From NCBI GenBank assembly GCA_018292915.2, contig JACVVK020000312.1:537501-601500 (forward strand): 64,000 bases of DNA, given 5' to 3'. The first letter of the stretch is position 1. Every line of letters begins with the position of its first letter. A program made the translations under genes and the position numbers. This document shows, piece after piece, positions 38,641-51,311 of the stretch. Source of the stretch: Batillaria attramentaria (lineage: Eukaryota; Mollusca; Gastropoda; Batillariidae). The notes below the pieces were generated by a model, which was not told the origin of the DNA, searched no databases, and was given only the letters and a program-made list of their open reading frames with translations.

Positions 38641-39240
38641 TACCCCACTTAAAAAAATAAAAACAAAAACAAAACAAACAAACAAACAAACAACAACAAC
38701 AAACAGTGGCATGGAGAGGTTAGGACAAAATGTCAATGTTTCACAAGGTATACTGGGCCCGGTTGCTTTGTAGGCCGAGTTAGAAGAGTGCAACATTTCA
38801 GTATACCTCCCCTCGCCTACATACGTATATTACTTATGCTGACCCGACAAATTAACAACAACAACAAACGTTTGCTTTGTAAATCCTGCTTATTGCTGCT
38901 TATTGAAGTTTCACGTCCTTTTTCTGGGGAAGACGTTTCACGTCCTATTCCACCACGTGGATAATGTAAGTCCCTTTTTCCTTTGTGTTGTTCTTGAATG
39001 TAATACTTGCGTGGGGAAGTACCTATTTGTGATCGTGTTGACGTCCGGTGTTTGAGAGGATGCGTGTGGTTCACCTGAGCGTGTGTGTTGGGTTAAATTT
39101 GCGGCGATTTCAGCCAAGCAATTGGGAAAGGTGCAATTGAGTACGCATAATACGCTGTGTGTACCACTAATAATGTCACAGATGTTGTAACACAGAAACT
39201 AGTAGACGAAACGCCACCAAACTCTTACTTGTTTTTTAAA

Positions 39241-39640
39241 GGTCCGCAATTTCAACAAAAACAGTGCGTTAAAAAAAATCGATCCGACTGTGCAAAATGC
39301 ACAGTCAGCTCTGTCACATTTACAGAGTTTTCAGCGTCCCTGAAACCCCTATAAAAGCCAAGGGCAGCCTGGTTTCATAGCTCAGTTTGTGTTTTGACAT
39401 TTAGCGACAAAGATCGCAGAAGCTAGTCTTCTCGTGCAGCACACAACGCCCGCTAGACGCTGTAGCGTGTCTCGCTCACTGACCAAAAGCACAATGAAGT
39501 CACTGCAAACTCACGCTCTGGTTTTATAAGGGTCTCCGAAGCGTTGAAAACTCTGCAACTGTGACAGAGTTGCCTGCTTAATGCATAGTCGCAAGAGTCG
39601 CAGTTTAAAAAAAAAAAAAGAAACCACAATGTTTGCGCCT
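39241..39640. mobile_element. Foldback element, arms about 110 bp
   Basis: 39307-39360 (CTCTGTCACATTTACAGAG to CCCTATAAAAGCC) is a diverged inverted copy of 39518-39572 (GGTTTTATAAGGGTC to GTGACAGAGTTGC). The similarity extends outward through the GACTGTGC and TGCATAGTC blocks into the A/T-rich ends. The central spacer is about 155 bp and no ORF is present. Confidence 0.65.
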
Positions 39641-39984
39641 TTTTGTCGAGATTGTAGATCTTTAAACCGTCCCCTTCACACGAGAAGATAATAATTATGG
39701 TACGCTCCATGTACACAGTAGTATCAGTAGTAGTAGTAGCAGTAGTGAATGTAGTAGGTCACAGTTTCCGCAAAGGCACGGAGTACTAGTAGTAATGCTG
39801 TGTAACGGTAAGGACGTCTTGAGATGTCGACACACAGGGATGTGATATAGCACTGATATGACACATCCGCGTAGGAGACGGAGCTTTTCATTGGCTACAG
39901 TGGTTTTTCGATATAAGCTATACGTTCACGAGAAAGAGGAGGAATTTTCTCACTAAATACGGAGCACATGACAGTATATGATGA

Positions 39985-40095
39985 CTATCGGTACGTTTGG
40001 GTTTGACGCTCTCATTGGTCAGCGTATTGAAATTATTGCTGATTATTTCACGACGATGCCAAGTCAATTATCAGCAGCGTTTGAATACAGTGAAT
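39985..40095. repeat. Dispersed repeat, partner at 14475-14595
   Basis: Diverged copy of 14475-14595 in the same orientation. Confidence 0.6.
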
Positions 40096-40319
40096 ACGTA
40101 AGGTCACTGACCTCATTAGCAGACGACAAGACTAACCGTGACCAACCTGAAGCCTAATTTCGAATTACGTAGCCTTTCGTCAATAGCACCGAGACAAAGG
40201 TTTTGCCACGCGTGATCAGAAAAGGCTTCGATAGTTTCAGTTACGAGTGGTGCACGACCGTTCCAGATGATTAGCTAACACAATCGGCAAATGTTTGTCG
40301 CAGATATCGAACCATCTTG

Positions 40320-40322
40320 GCG

Positions 40323-40393
<71 letters not shown>
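40320..40393. repeat. (CG)n(CA)n tract
   Basis: Short GC block followed by about 62 bp of CA. Confidence 0.97.
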
Positions 40394-40394
<1 letters not shown>

Positions 40395-40745
40395 ACTTGG
40401 TTTCCGTAATACATGCACTCGACCATAGGAAGTTCATTGACCATTTATTCGTGAACATCTCTCTCTCTCTCTCTCTCTCAAAATAATCATACTACAAGAA
40501 TGACCAATATTAAAGTTATGAATGGCATAATAAATGTTAATGTTACAAATATTAATGTTTGAGCTTCGTCAGAATCACAAAGTAAATTTATTTTATGTCA
40601 GTCAAACAACAGTTAATGTTTTACCCATGAATAATACCTAATAATATGACATTATCCTCACGCACAAAATAGAAACAGGAAAAACATGAAGAATGAACAG
40701 GTTAGGTACAGGATGTAGGGGTTTTCGCGACAACCGTGGCCCCAC
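40393..40745. repeat. Local duplicate block, unit 1
   Basis: Runs from TTTCCGTAATACATGCACTCG through a (CT)n tract to GGGGTTTTCGCGACAACCGTG. It is repeated at 41062-41395. Confidence 0.85.
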
Positions 40746-40964
40746 TACACTAATAATAAGGACATTACTACTGCACGAACTATCGACACGTTCAACATAT
40801 GTTTATCTATAATCAGTACCAACCCCCCCCCCCCCCCCACCCCGTCCACCACCAACCATTCCACCGAAATATCTTTCGCAAAGAAAAAGAAAAAGACCCA
40901 ACAAACAAATACCAAACTGAACCCTTAATAGGTAGAGAAACAAACAACCAATCAAATGCAAGGG

Positions 40965-40969
<5 letters not shown>

Positions 40970-41043
<74 letters not shown>

Positions 41044-41050
41044 CACACAC
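40970..41050. repeat. (CA)n microsatellite
   Basis: About 72 bp plus an interrupted end. Confidence 0.97.
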
Positions 41051-41061
41051 ACAGAACACTT

Positions 41062-41117
41062 CTTTCCGTAATACATGTACTCGACCATAGGAAAGTCAGA
41101 AATCATTTATTAGTGAA

Positions 41118-41155
<38 letters not shown>

Positions 41156-41395
41156 TACTACAAGAATGACCATTATCAAAGTAATGAATGGCATTACAAA
41201 TGTTAATCTTAATGTTTTAGCTCCGTCAGAATTACAAAGTAAATTTATTTTATGTCAGTCAAAAACAGTTAATGTTTTACCCATGAATTAAAGCAAATAT
41301 GACATTATTCTCACGCATAAATTACAAACAAGAAAAAACATTAGGAATGAACAGGTCAGGTACAGAACGTAGGGGTTTTCGCGACAACCGTGCCC
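41062..41395. repeat. Local duplicate block, unit 2
   Basis: Direct repeat of 40393-40745, about 665 bp away. A third related piece (GGACATTACTACTGCACGAA, then CCACCC and a CTTTCACAAACAAAAAG region) is at 42350-42620 and matches 40757-40910. Confidence 0.85.
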
Positions 41396-41399
41396 CCTC

Positions 41400-43213
41400 T
41401 TCCCCAAACTCCGCCCCCCCCCCTCCTCCACGGGGATTCACCACCCTCTCCCCCCCCCCCCCCCCCACGCCCCCCCCCCCCTCAACCCCCCACCCAAACC
41501 CAAACAAACAGAAAAAAATGTATTCCTCCGCCGCTGCTTAGCACTATATCCCGCCAACCAAAAGCAGCTAGGTGGGTGGGTGGGTGCTTGGGAGTTTAAG
41601 AGTTAAGAGCAGTTGGGCTCAGGAACGTCATTAATTTAACAGCTTGATCAACATATGAATTGGGAATTTTAATGGGACGGACACGTAAAATAATCAATGA
41701 AAAGTCAGTCTCAAAACACAGTTTAGCAGAGTATACACCCCTACATAATTGTCTAGTTGTCCTAAGCATACATACAACAATTACTCATACAAATACATAA
41801 TAACATTTTCCAAAAACTCAAAAAGAAGGAAAAACAAAACAAAACAAAATTAAATTAATAAAAAATACCAACAAACAAACAAACAACAAAAACAATAAAA
41901 ACAACAACAAAAACAACCGAAAAAAGTAGTAAAACACATTATACATGAAATAAAACGTCTTCACATTGTCATTTACATATCATAGTTATTAAATAGTATA
42001 GACAAATGACGGATGTTTCACACATAATCATTATTTGAAAACCAAAAGTAGCTAAACATTGTAACTGTGTTCAGCACAGATTATGTATGCACGTGTGAAA
42101 AGACGAGCAACTGGGTAACAAGAACAGTGAAATGGCACTGGTTTTGATGGGAACGTTGGAACATTCTCATTCACTGTTTAAATTATCTGTTTGTATGCGT
42201 ATCAATAGTAGCTCATTTACATATATTACTCTACATTATTTACATATTATGTACGTTAAAAACGTCATGTACTGGATACACATTTGCAACACATATTACA
42301 CAATAACAGATGATTAGTGAGACTAGGTTTCATAACTAGCGCAATAAAAAGGACATTACTACTGCACGAACTATCGACAAGTTCAACATCTTGTCTAAGG
42401 AAAGAAGAGATCGACTTTACCCAGAAACCCCATCCAGAGGTATTTCATACGCATTGAAATTTTACATACAAGGAAAAGGTGTTTAGTAAAATAGGAAAGT
42501 CTTGACCGTAGCGGTCTATAATTAAATCTATAATTAATACCAACGCCCACCCCCCCCCCACCCCCCTCCAAAAAAAAATCTTTCACAAACAAAAAGAAAA
42601 ACACCCAACAAACGAAAACGAAGAAAAGCACAGAAACAACGACACCCCCCCCCCCCCCCCAACAAACAAACAAAACCCCCAAAACAAAAATACAAACAAA
42701 AACCAAACAAACAATCGGCAACAACTAACCGAACTCATCAAAGTCAGATAAAACAAATCAACCAAACAGAATTAACAAGAACCTAAAAAATACAGGAAAC
42801 GCTTGAAAATACCACACTCCAACACAAGACAAAACCAAAACAAAGGAAACATTAATCTGTAGAGTAAGTGCATCAGACATGATGTATAACAGTTTGTATT
42901 GCAATAACTCATTGGCGTGTTTTGTGTGCACCACAAAAATATAACGCAGAAACGCAAAAGCATTGAGCATTTGAGCACAATAAAGGTTTCTCAAAGCAAA
43001 GTGTAAACGCTCAAAGTTCAAAGACTGTCTCCACAAAAACTACAGACAGTCAGTACAAGTAGCACCAACACACAGCTCACATTTTTCGAACTAACGTTTA
43101 ACCCAAACTATCCAGTATTAGCAATGAAAAAGACACACTGTTCAGACAAAAAGGCATGATTATACAAAAACAAAAAACAACAATACTTATTCGGGGGATT
43201 TTGGACCAGGCAG

Positions 43214-43278
<65 letters not shown>

Positions 43279-44458
43279 GCGCCGCACGCACAGGTATGAC
43301 AAAAAATCTACAATGCATTTAACTTGAGCGCCAATACGCATGTCTATTAATAGCAAAAATCAGTACAGTGTAATATACAGAATAAAAAGAAGGGTCGTGT
43401 TGGTCCTTTCTGTTGCATGATATATCACAGAATGCTTAATTTTAAGGCGTTGTAGTATTAGTATATCAAATATGAAAACATGATACACAACAGATAACAT
43501 CACTGTATAGTTTTAATTGTCTCAGCAAATCTCTTAAAGACGTTACTGTTTGCTGTTAGTAACGCACCGTGTGACCCTGTGGTGAACACTTACAGCAAAC
43601 GGAGGATTTGCTATGGCTGGGCAAATCCCCCAAGGCTTCTGAACTCTCAACATTTGCTTCATTCAGAGAAGTCGCTGTTACACAGTATAATGAAAACACT
43701 AGGTCACAAAAATCCATGGTCATAGCAGTGCGTAGTAAATTGTCTCAACAGTTCTGTACATATACAAGGCACTTGCCTTGCAGCAAACAGCTCAATGGTT
43801 TGTAATCATGCTGCATCACTCCAGATGACCACTTTACTACTGCACAAATCTCTCAGCAATGGGTCAGCGCGTGAATATATGTGCATTTGATAAAATCCTG
43901 AAGTTGTTGGCTGTCGACAGCACAAGACCTTGTCGTGACGAAAAAGTCGATAATAACAAACCAACCATCACAACTGTCTATACGTTGCTGCATGCTTCCA
44001 GCATGGGTTCACATTTTGTAACTTGATGTACATGGAGTAATTATTGTGAGATGCACACATCATTCAGTGTGGTCTGTTTCATTGGAGTGTACAGTACCTG
44101 TAGTTTAAATAGCGGTTCGATTGATGAAATTATTTCTCTCACGATCTTAATTAGTTTGACCACTGTTCTTGTTTTCCGACTGTCATTTCGTAGTGGGAAC
44201 ACTGCAAAGTTCACTGCTGTTCCTGTATAATTGGTCTTCGTCACAAGAATGACAAGGCACATGCTGTAGGTTGACTAACTTTTCCTTTGGCTTATCTTTC
44301 TCGTCGTTATCATCATCAGATATGGAAAGCTCACCGTGTCGTCCTCTTTCATCCCATTATTTCCTCTTCCTCGTCATTGCCACAATCGTCATCATCATCA
44401 TCATCACCAGAAGGCAAGGTCGGAATCTTCTTTATCCTGCCAATCATCATCATCATCA
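41400..44458. other. 3' flank of the SOCS-box gene
   Basis: AT-rich unique sequence, C-rich runs (41413-41490, 42550-42660) and trinucleotide CAT/CAA tracts. The 3' UTR of the minus-strand gene must lie here, but I could not fix its polyadenylation site. Confidence 0.55.
43217..43285. repeat. (CA)n(CG)n microsatellite
   Basis: Downstream flank of the SOCS-box gene. Confidence 0.97.
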
Positions 44459-47400
44459 TCATTGTAAAAGGAGGAAAAGGTCGGAATCTTCCTCATTCCG
44501 CCAATTCTCTGGATTGACCAGGTCCTCAAACAGAACGTATCGTTTCAACTCAGACGTCAGTGGAAGTTGTTCCGCTCGTGTCTTGCGACTGTCTCTGACA
44601 CCCATGGTATCCGGGATATGCAGCATGTCGTGACGAGGGGCGGGGACTCCTGTCTTTTGTTTCCGTCCACAGTGGACGCCGAGACAATGTGAGATGACAA
44701 GGCGACACGCGGACTTGAGGCTGCGGGGTGTCGTTGCTAGGTTTTGTACATAGGGGTGTATTTCTTTTGTTTTTCCCGGGATGTACAAAACGTGCGACTC
44801 TTTTCTCAGTTGCTTGAACAGCTGTTTGTTTGAAACAGACCCTGATTCGTACAACATCCAAAGAGTAGTGGTGTCCCTGACCCGAAACATGGGTAGTGCA
44901 TCAAGAACTGAAAACATTTCGTAGTGAGATATTACAGGCTGGTGTGTGCTGATGCCCAGTTTAATGCATTCTGCTACATTATTCATTCTCGCAAGCGAAC
45001 CGGCAGCCAGCGTCAGCAGGGTCTGTCCGTCATCAGTCACGGCCAGCGGGTCGCCTCCTCTGGCAACAATGGTCCGCACAGAACGCCAGTCGCCGACCTT
45101 ACACATGACGTGTAGAGCAGTCCATCCTCTAGGACCCACTGTCTGACTCACGTCATGTCCCCACTGTATACAGTGTCTGATGATGTTACTCAGTCGGTGT
45201 TCGATCATCCTGTACAGCGGTGTGACGCCTTCTGAGTCAGGCTGGTGGATGTCTGCCTTGAACTCGATCAGTGTCTGTACGATCCCTCGGTACTTTGCTC
45301 TTCTCTGAAGACCCGCATTCTCCTCGCACATTGCGTCAAGTACTCTCTGAAGACCCGCATTCTCCTCGCACATTTTGTCAAGTATTTTGGAAAGAACGGG
45401 AGGACCCACATTCTCCTCGCACATTTTGTGAAGTACTGTGGAAAGAACGGAGTATTTGTTCACATCTGCTACATCTGCACCTCTCTGCAACAACTCCACC
45501 ACTGTGTGAAATCGACCGTCCCTCGCAGCTTTTTCCAGCATTGTTTCGCTCTTCTCATCCCGTGTATTGATATCGGCGCCGTGATTGACACAATGGTCAA
45601 CAACATCCCACTTACTCAACTCTACAGCAGACTGGAGAATAAGATTGCGATGTTTGTTTCCAGTACTGTCTATCTTTTCTACCAGAACCTTCAGTGCTGG
45701 CCACATTCTGTGTCTAAGTGATTGCTCAAAGATCAGCTCCCTGTCTTGAAGATCAAGTCTGCCTTCCATGACGCTGATACAGTGCGCCACAACACTCCCC
45801 TCCCTGTTGTCTAGTGCCACCTGCATCACGTGACGTCTCTCAGTGTCATTCAGATAGAGTTCCATCACTCTGGCCACGAGGATCCACTGCTTTGTCTTTA
45901 TCAGATCCGGTAGTGCTGTCCGACATAATTCTGTACTTACCCCGTGCTCTATCAGCACTCTGCCAACACCCCACAGCTGCTGTCTCATTGCCTCAACGAA
46001 AAACGAGTCCCGCTGGTCACCTTCCAGTCCAAGTCTTATCAGCTGTATCAGCACGTGCTGCACGCCTTTACTGAGCGCTACTGTCAGGGCAAGACTCATT
46101 TGATCGTGGGTCGGTCTGCGTCTTAGTTTGTGTAAGACAGTGCCCCATCGACCCTCTTGCACAGCTGTGGAAAAACTAGAGTCATCTCGGGAAAGTTCGA
46201 TTCTCAGAACTCTAAGACGCTTTAAGTTCTCATGGCCTGCTCGTGCTGTTTTGAGATCTTCAATGATGTGGCGAACATCTCCTCCGTGTTCAATAATCTG
46301 AAGAACTGTGTCCCAGTCTGCACGCTGAGCCACAAAACAGTACACGCGATCCATCTCGACACCCTGCAGCCCGAGGTCAGCCAGCTGCACCACCACGTCC
46401 CACTTCTCTTGTTTATGCGCCTTGGTAAGTAGCCAGGCTCGCTCATCGTCATACAGATTGTGATCCGCCAGCTCCTTCACCAGGTCCCAGTCCTCATGGT
46501 CCACTGCTGTCTTGAGGAAAAAGCGTCGAACATTCTCCCAGTTCTGATTTACTTCTGCTAAAGCCAATGCTCTGAAGTCAGCTAGGATGTTCTGGGCTGC
46601 CAGCAATGGGACGACTATGCAGTTCACCGTAAAGTCAACGCCTGAATGTGTGCGGAATGTTCGCAGACATTCTGAGAGTATGGAAAACGCCAAACTGTGC
46701 AGCCGCGTTTTCTCTCTGTCTAAGGTGTAAATAAAATCCTCCAACTCTTCGAAGTTTACACTTCCATCGCAGTCAACGACAAAACTTGTGATGTTCGCAA
46801 GAATCTCTTTATGAAGACAGAACCGACTCACTGCACCATAATCACTCGTTTCTTGTCGGACATATTCCTCACGTCCAAGTATCTTCACTAATAGTTCCGA
46901 ACAGAGCCAAATCTTCCCAATCAGAGATGGTGCTCTTCCAAACCTGTCCTGGAGAATCTCCTGTGTGACGTTTCTTCGGTCAAGAAAAATCACGTGAGCA
47001 AATACAGCTGGAAAATCCTCATCATCAAAAGTTTGGAACCAGGTGACGAACGCGCTGTCGTCGAAACATGTGCTCGCCTTTTCCACGGCCAGTCCCTGTT
47101 TCCGAACAGGGATGTTGTACCGCAGTAACAAACTTACAGAACGCCACAAACCTCGCCTGACCGCCGTGTCCAGCACGCTCTCAGCTAAATCCTCCGTGAA
47201 GAATCGAATGATCATGTAACTGAGCTGATCGTCCGATGCCCGTTTACTCGCTGCTTCAACTGCACGTTTCTGCTCTGTATCTGCCACTCTGACATTCAAC
47301 GCTTTTAGTGTACACCAGAAAAAGCGTTCTGCTTTTAAAGTTTCGATGTAGGCAAAGTAAAACGGAAACTTTCTAATGCGTGACATTGCCTCTGAGAAAG

Positions 47401-49080
47401 TGTTGCGGAAGTGTTCTTCAGGATTATCATTTGTGGCCAGGAGACTGAGGACGGATGTGCCCATACGAAACCGGAACGAGCGGACAAACTCATACATAGC
47501 AGTGTCTGCATAGTTAGAACTATAACAGGAATGAAACTTTGAGAAGAGTGCCAGAAAAGCAGACCTAAAAATTTCACGTTCGGTGCTACCAACATCAGAC
47601 AACGCGAGTAATGTGAGCACTTGTCTCCGTTTGAGTATCTTGTTCACAACATCCCAGAGTCCGTATTCTACAGAGTGAGACAGGACAGCGTCAAGTTGAC
47701 CATCAGTACAGTAGGGCAGTATGTCTGACAGTTCAGCAAAGGACGCTCGCTGCATTGCTTCTTCAACCGCCCTTGTACGTAAAGAGTCGGTGACGACGTG
47801 AACAGGCAACATGTTAACGGAAGCCATTACTTCATACGGAAGCTCATCACGTGAACAGTAAGGAAGTATGTTTGAAAGTTCCTCGGATTCTTCGTCAGGC
47901 TTTTTCCTCCAAGTGTCAGTAGCACTACGTGTTTCCTTCCTCTGGAGCATCTTGCCTACAGCGCCCCACATGTCTCTTCCAACAGCGGCAGGCAGTGCCC
48001 AACGTAGCTGGTCGTCACAACAGTGAGGAAGTATGGCAGCTAAGTCATCGGTGCCTGCATGGTCTCTTGCTTGTACAACAGCAGCTCTACGTGTTTCCTC
48101 GCTAACTTGTTTTGTAAGCAAATACCCAACAGCCTTCCACTCACCTCTTTCTGTGACAGTCGACAAAACAGAATCAAGCTGATCGTCAAAACAGTGATGC
48201 ATCACATCTAACAGTTCCTGTCCACGTGCATGTTGACTGGCTTCTTCAACAACCCACTCGATCTGTTCCTCGGAGATGTCTGTACGTTTGAGTATTTCGG
48301 AAACCTTCTCCCACATGTCAAATCTGACGTACTCAGACAGAAATGTTGTGATCTGATCGTCGTCTCGGTAAGGAAGTATGTGTGAAAACACGTCATTAGG
48401 CGCCCGAAAACTAGCTTCAGAGACAGCGTATCTGCGATGCAAATCACCAACATTATTATGTCTCAGCAACTCTAAGGCAGCGTGCCACATACGACGTTTT
48501 ACAACAGTCATCAGTACAAAGTCAGCAACTTCATCCGAGGGCATTTTACTGTCGTGCTGCTCCGCTTCTTTCTGTTCCTGCGTCTGCTGTAGGAAATCCA
48601 CGATGACGTTTTCAGGTGCAGTCTCAGCAGCAGTTCTGATAGCCCAGTTCCTGTGTGTTTCGTTTTCGCTGTGGAGAATCACATCACTAACAGCTGACCA
48701 GTCGCCTCGATTCACAGCTTCTGTTCACAAGCAAATGATAATAATAAGGTTAGATATTTATCCACCGCTGATAGAATTATGGTGCATGGTGCGCGTGCGT
48801 ACATCAGTCTCCCACTTTCCACGACTGCATGACACTGTCGAAGTAAGATACGCGGAGCATCCGGTTCATGGTGGCCTTTTTATTTTATTTTATTTTGTTG
48901 TTGTTGTTGCTACCTTTTACTACCACAAATAACTGCATCAGGTTAACACAGAGACAGCTATGTTTCATCAAGCGATTTCAAAATGCCCCCCCCCCCCCCC
49001 ACACACACACACACACACTCATACAGACACACAACCACAAAAACCCCAAAACCCCCCAAAACCGCCGATATTTGTTTCTG

Positions 49081-49127
<47 letters not shown>

Positions 49128-49396
49128 AGTCTCTCTTGTAGCAAGGACAACATTAACGACAGGTCTTTGAACCTAATCTTTCTGCCTGTTTCATTGTACC
49201 GTTATCCTGTACCTATATAATAATATTAATAATAAAATGGGTAATTAAGAGACGCCCTCCCTCTCGCGGGACCTCAGGGCACCTTACAATAAACACACAC
49301 TCCCTCACCAAGAATCACACGCAACAGGCCTCCACACCTACATTTAACTACAAACACATAATGTGCAGCATCATACACGGGCTACCCATGGCTTGG

Positions 49397-49437
<41 letters not shown>

Positions 49438-49760
49438 ACCAGCAAGATGATCGTGCGGCAACAGTTATTAGTTGAAGCCTGTGAAGAGGTGGGTTTTCAG
49501 ATTTGTTTTGAAAGATAGATTTTGTGTCTGCATATCTGATCGAGACTGGGAGATCACTCCAACAAGTCGGACCCTGGTGTGAATAACTGCGCTGACCAAA
49601 GGTCTTTGTCTTGACATAAGGGACACGGAGTTTCCGAGTGTCAGCACTGAGCAGCAGAACGAAGTTGTCTAGATGGAGTGTAAAGCTGAAGCAAAGAGGA
49701 CAGATATGGAGGACAGGACAGTTGTAAGTTGTTCCTAAACATTATACCCCTGTAAAATAA

Positions 49761-49791
<31 letters not shown>

Positions 49792-51257
49792 GCTATTCCT
49801 CACGCAGAAATACATGTATTGTATTCATTAGGGTGCACATACCATGGAGAACATGCCATTGTTGCAATTCCGTTTCTCTTTCTTTGGAGATCTGTGAGGG
49901 GCAGTCAATTCTAATCACATACTCGTCTGGCGATGAACCCACGTCTTCAGTATCGGGAGTTGGTTGCTTAACGTGCAGGTTCAAATGGAGCTTAGATTCG
50001 TCATAAGCCTGACGCTTCAAGTGTCTACAACAAAACCAGGTTGAAATAACACCATTGAGTCCAGTGTAATGAAAGGAAACAAATCTTGGGAAGGACTTAA
50101 ACTTGTGTTTACCTCATCTCACAAATGACACAAAAAGCCAAATCAATATTTTGAATTTTGCAGGTAAGCAGCAATGGGAAACAACACCATCTGACTTACT
50201 CAATGCATTCATGGATATTTTTCTCCTGTGTGACGATAGCAACATCCTTGTTTACGCTGAGTCTCCTGCTTGCTTCCATGACAGCGACCTTCACCTTGAA
50301 CTCTGTGTCTGCCGTGTAGGTCAAGGAAGTGTCTTGGTCGCCCCTTTGAAGTATTTCGATAATGCCGGACAACACGTCGCGCCACTCTTTGTCCAGTAGC
50401 AGAAGCCAAGCCTGAAAATCAGTTATTGTGAATATCTGTCCCATTCAGATAGTCACAACATTTCATCATCACCAACAACACAGACAAAAATGGAAAATTT
50501 ACTGAACGTAACCACGTGTATTCACGGAACAGTTTTCCAATATTTCAATCCATAGAAGACTTCGCATACTTTGAATACTATCTTTGAAAAAGTAGTGGCC
50601 ACCTTTTGGTTTTGTTTTTTTTCGGCCATGTATACTCAAAATGTGAAGACCTAACCATTCATTAAAATGCACTTTCATGCATAGTATCTGGTTTTACCCC
50701 ACTCGCCAGTGCAAATGTTCAGTGAGGTAATTACGAGTGCTTTACGTAAAAAAAAAAAAATAAAAAGGAAAACGAGAGCAAAAGTGTGAGTTATGACTTT
50801 TCATAACCCACTCAGTGGTTTACGAGTTCACAAAAACACACTCCAGTTACGTCCAGTGTGTCGTTTCAAACATTTGGAACTCATACGTCACGGCCGGTGC
50901 ATAGATATTTTGTTCACTTTTGGGGGTAGAATTTCATTTCGATTTTGATTTGTATTTCACGTAAAAATAAATGGTCGCACAGAAAAATCTCTGCGAAGTA
51001 TTTAAGCACATGTTTTGAATGATAGTCTCCTTAAACTCGAGCATTTTCAATTCAATTCAATTCAATTCAATTCAATTCAATTCAATTCAAAATACTTTAT
51101 TTATCCCTTTCGGGCAATTAAAAGGTAGCCGGTAACCGGACGGGCAATGACTAATGACATCAACATCAAACATCAACATTAAAAATTACCCAGCTAAATA
51201 CTACTAAAATATAAGATATAAATATCACACATACTACTAAAATATAAGATATAAATA

Positions 51258-51311
<54 letters not shown>

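Noticed and set aside
41299..41599. Proline-rich frame
   Set aside because: Caused by poly(C) runs; no other coding signal.
45245..45721. 158-codon plus-strand frame
   Set aside because: Antisense shadow of the ankyrin-like exon, including its minisatellite.
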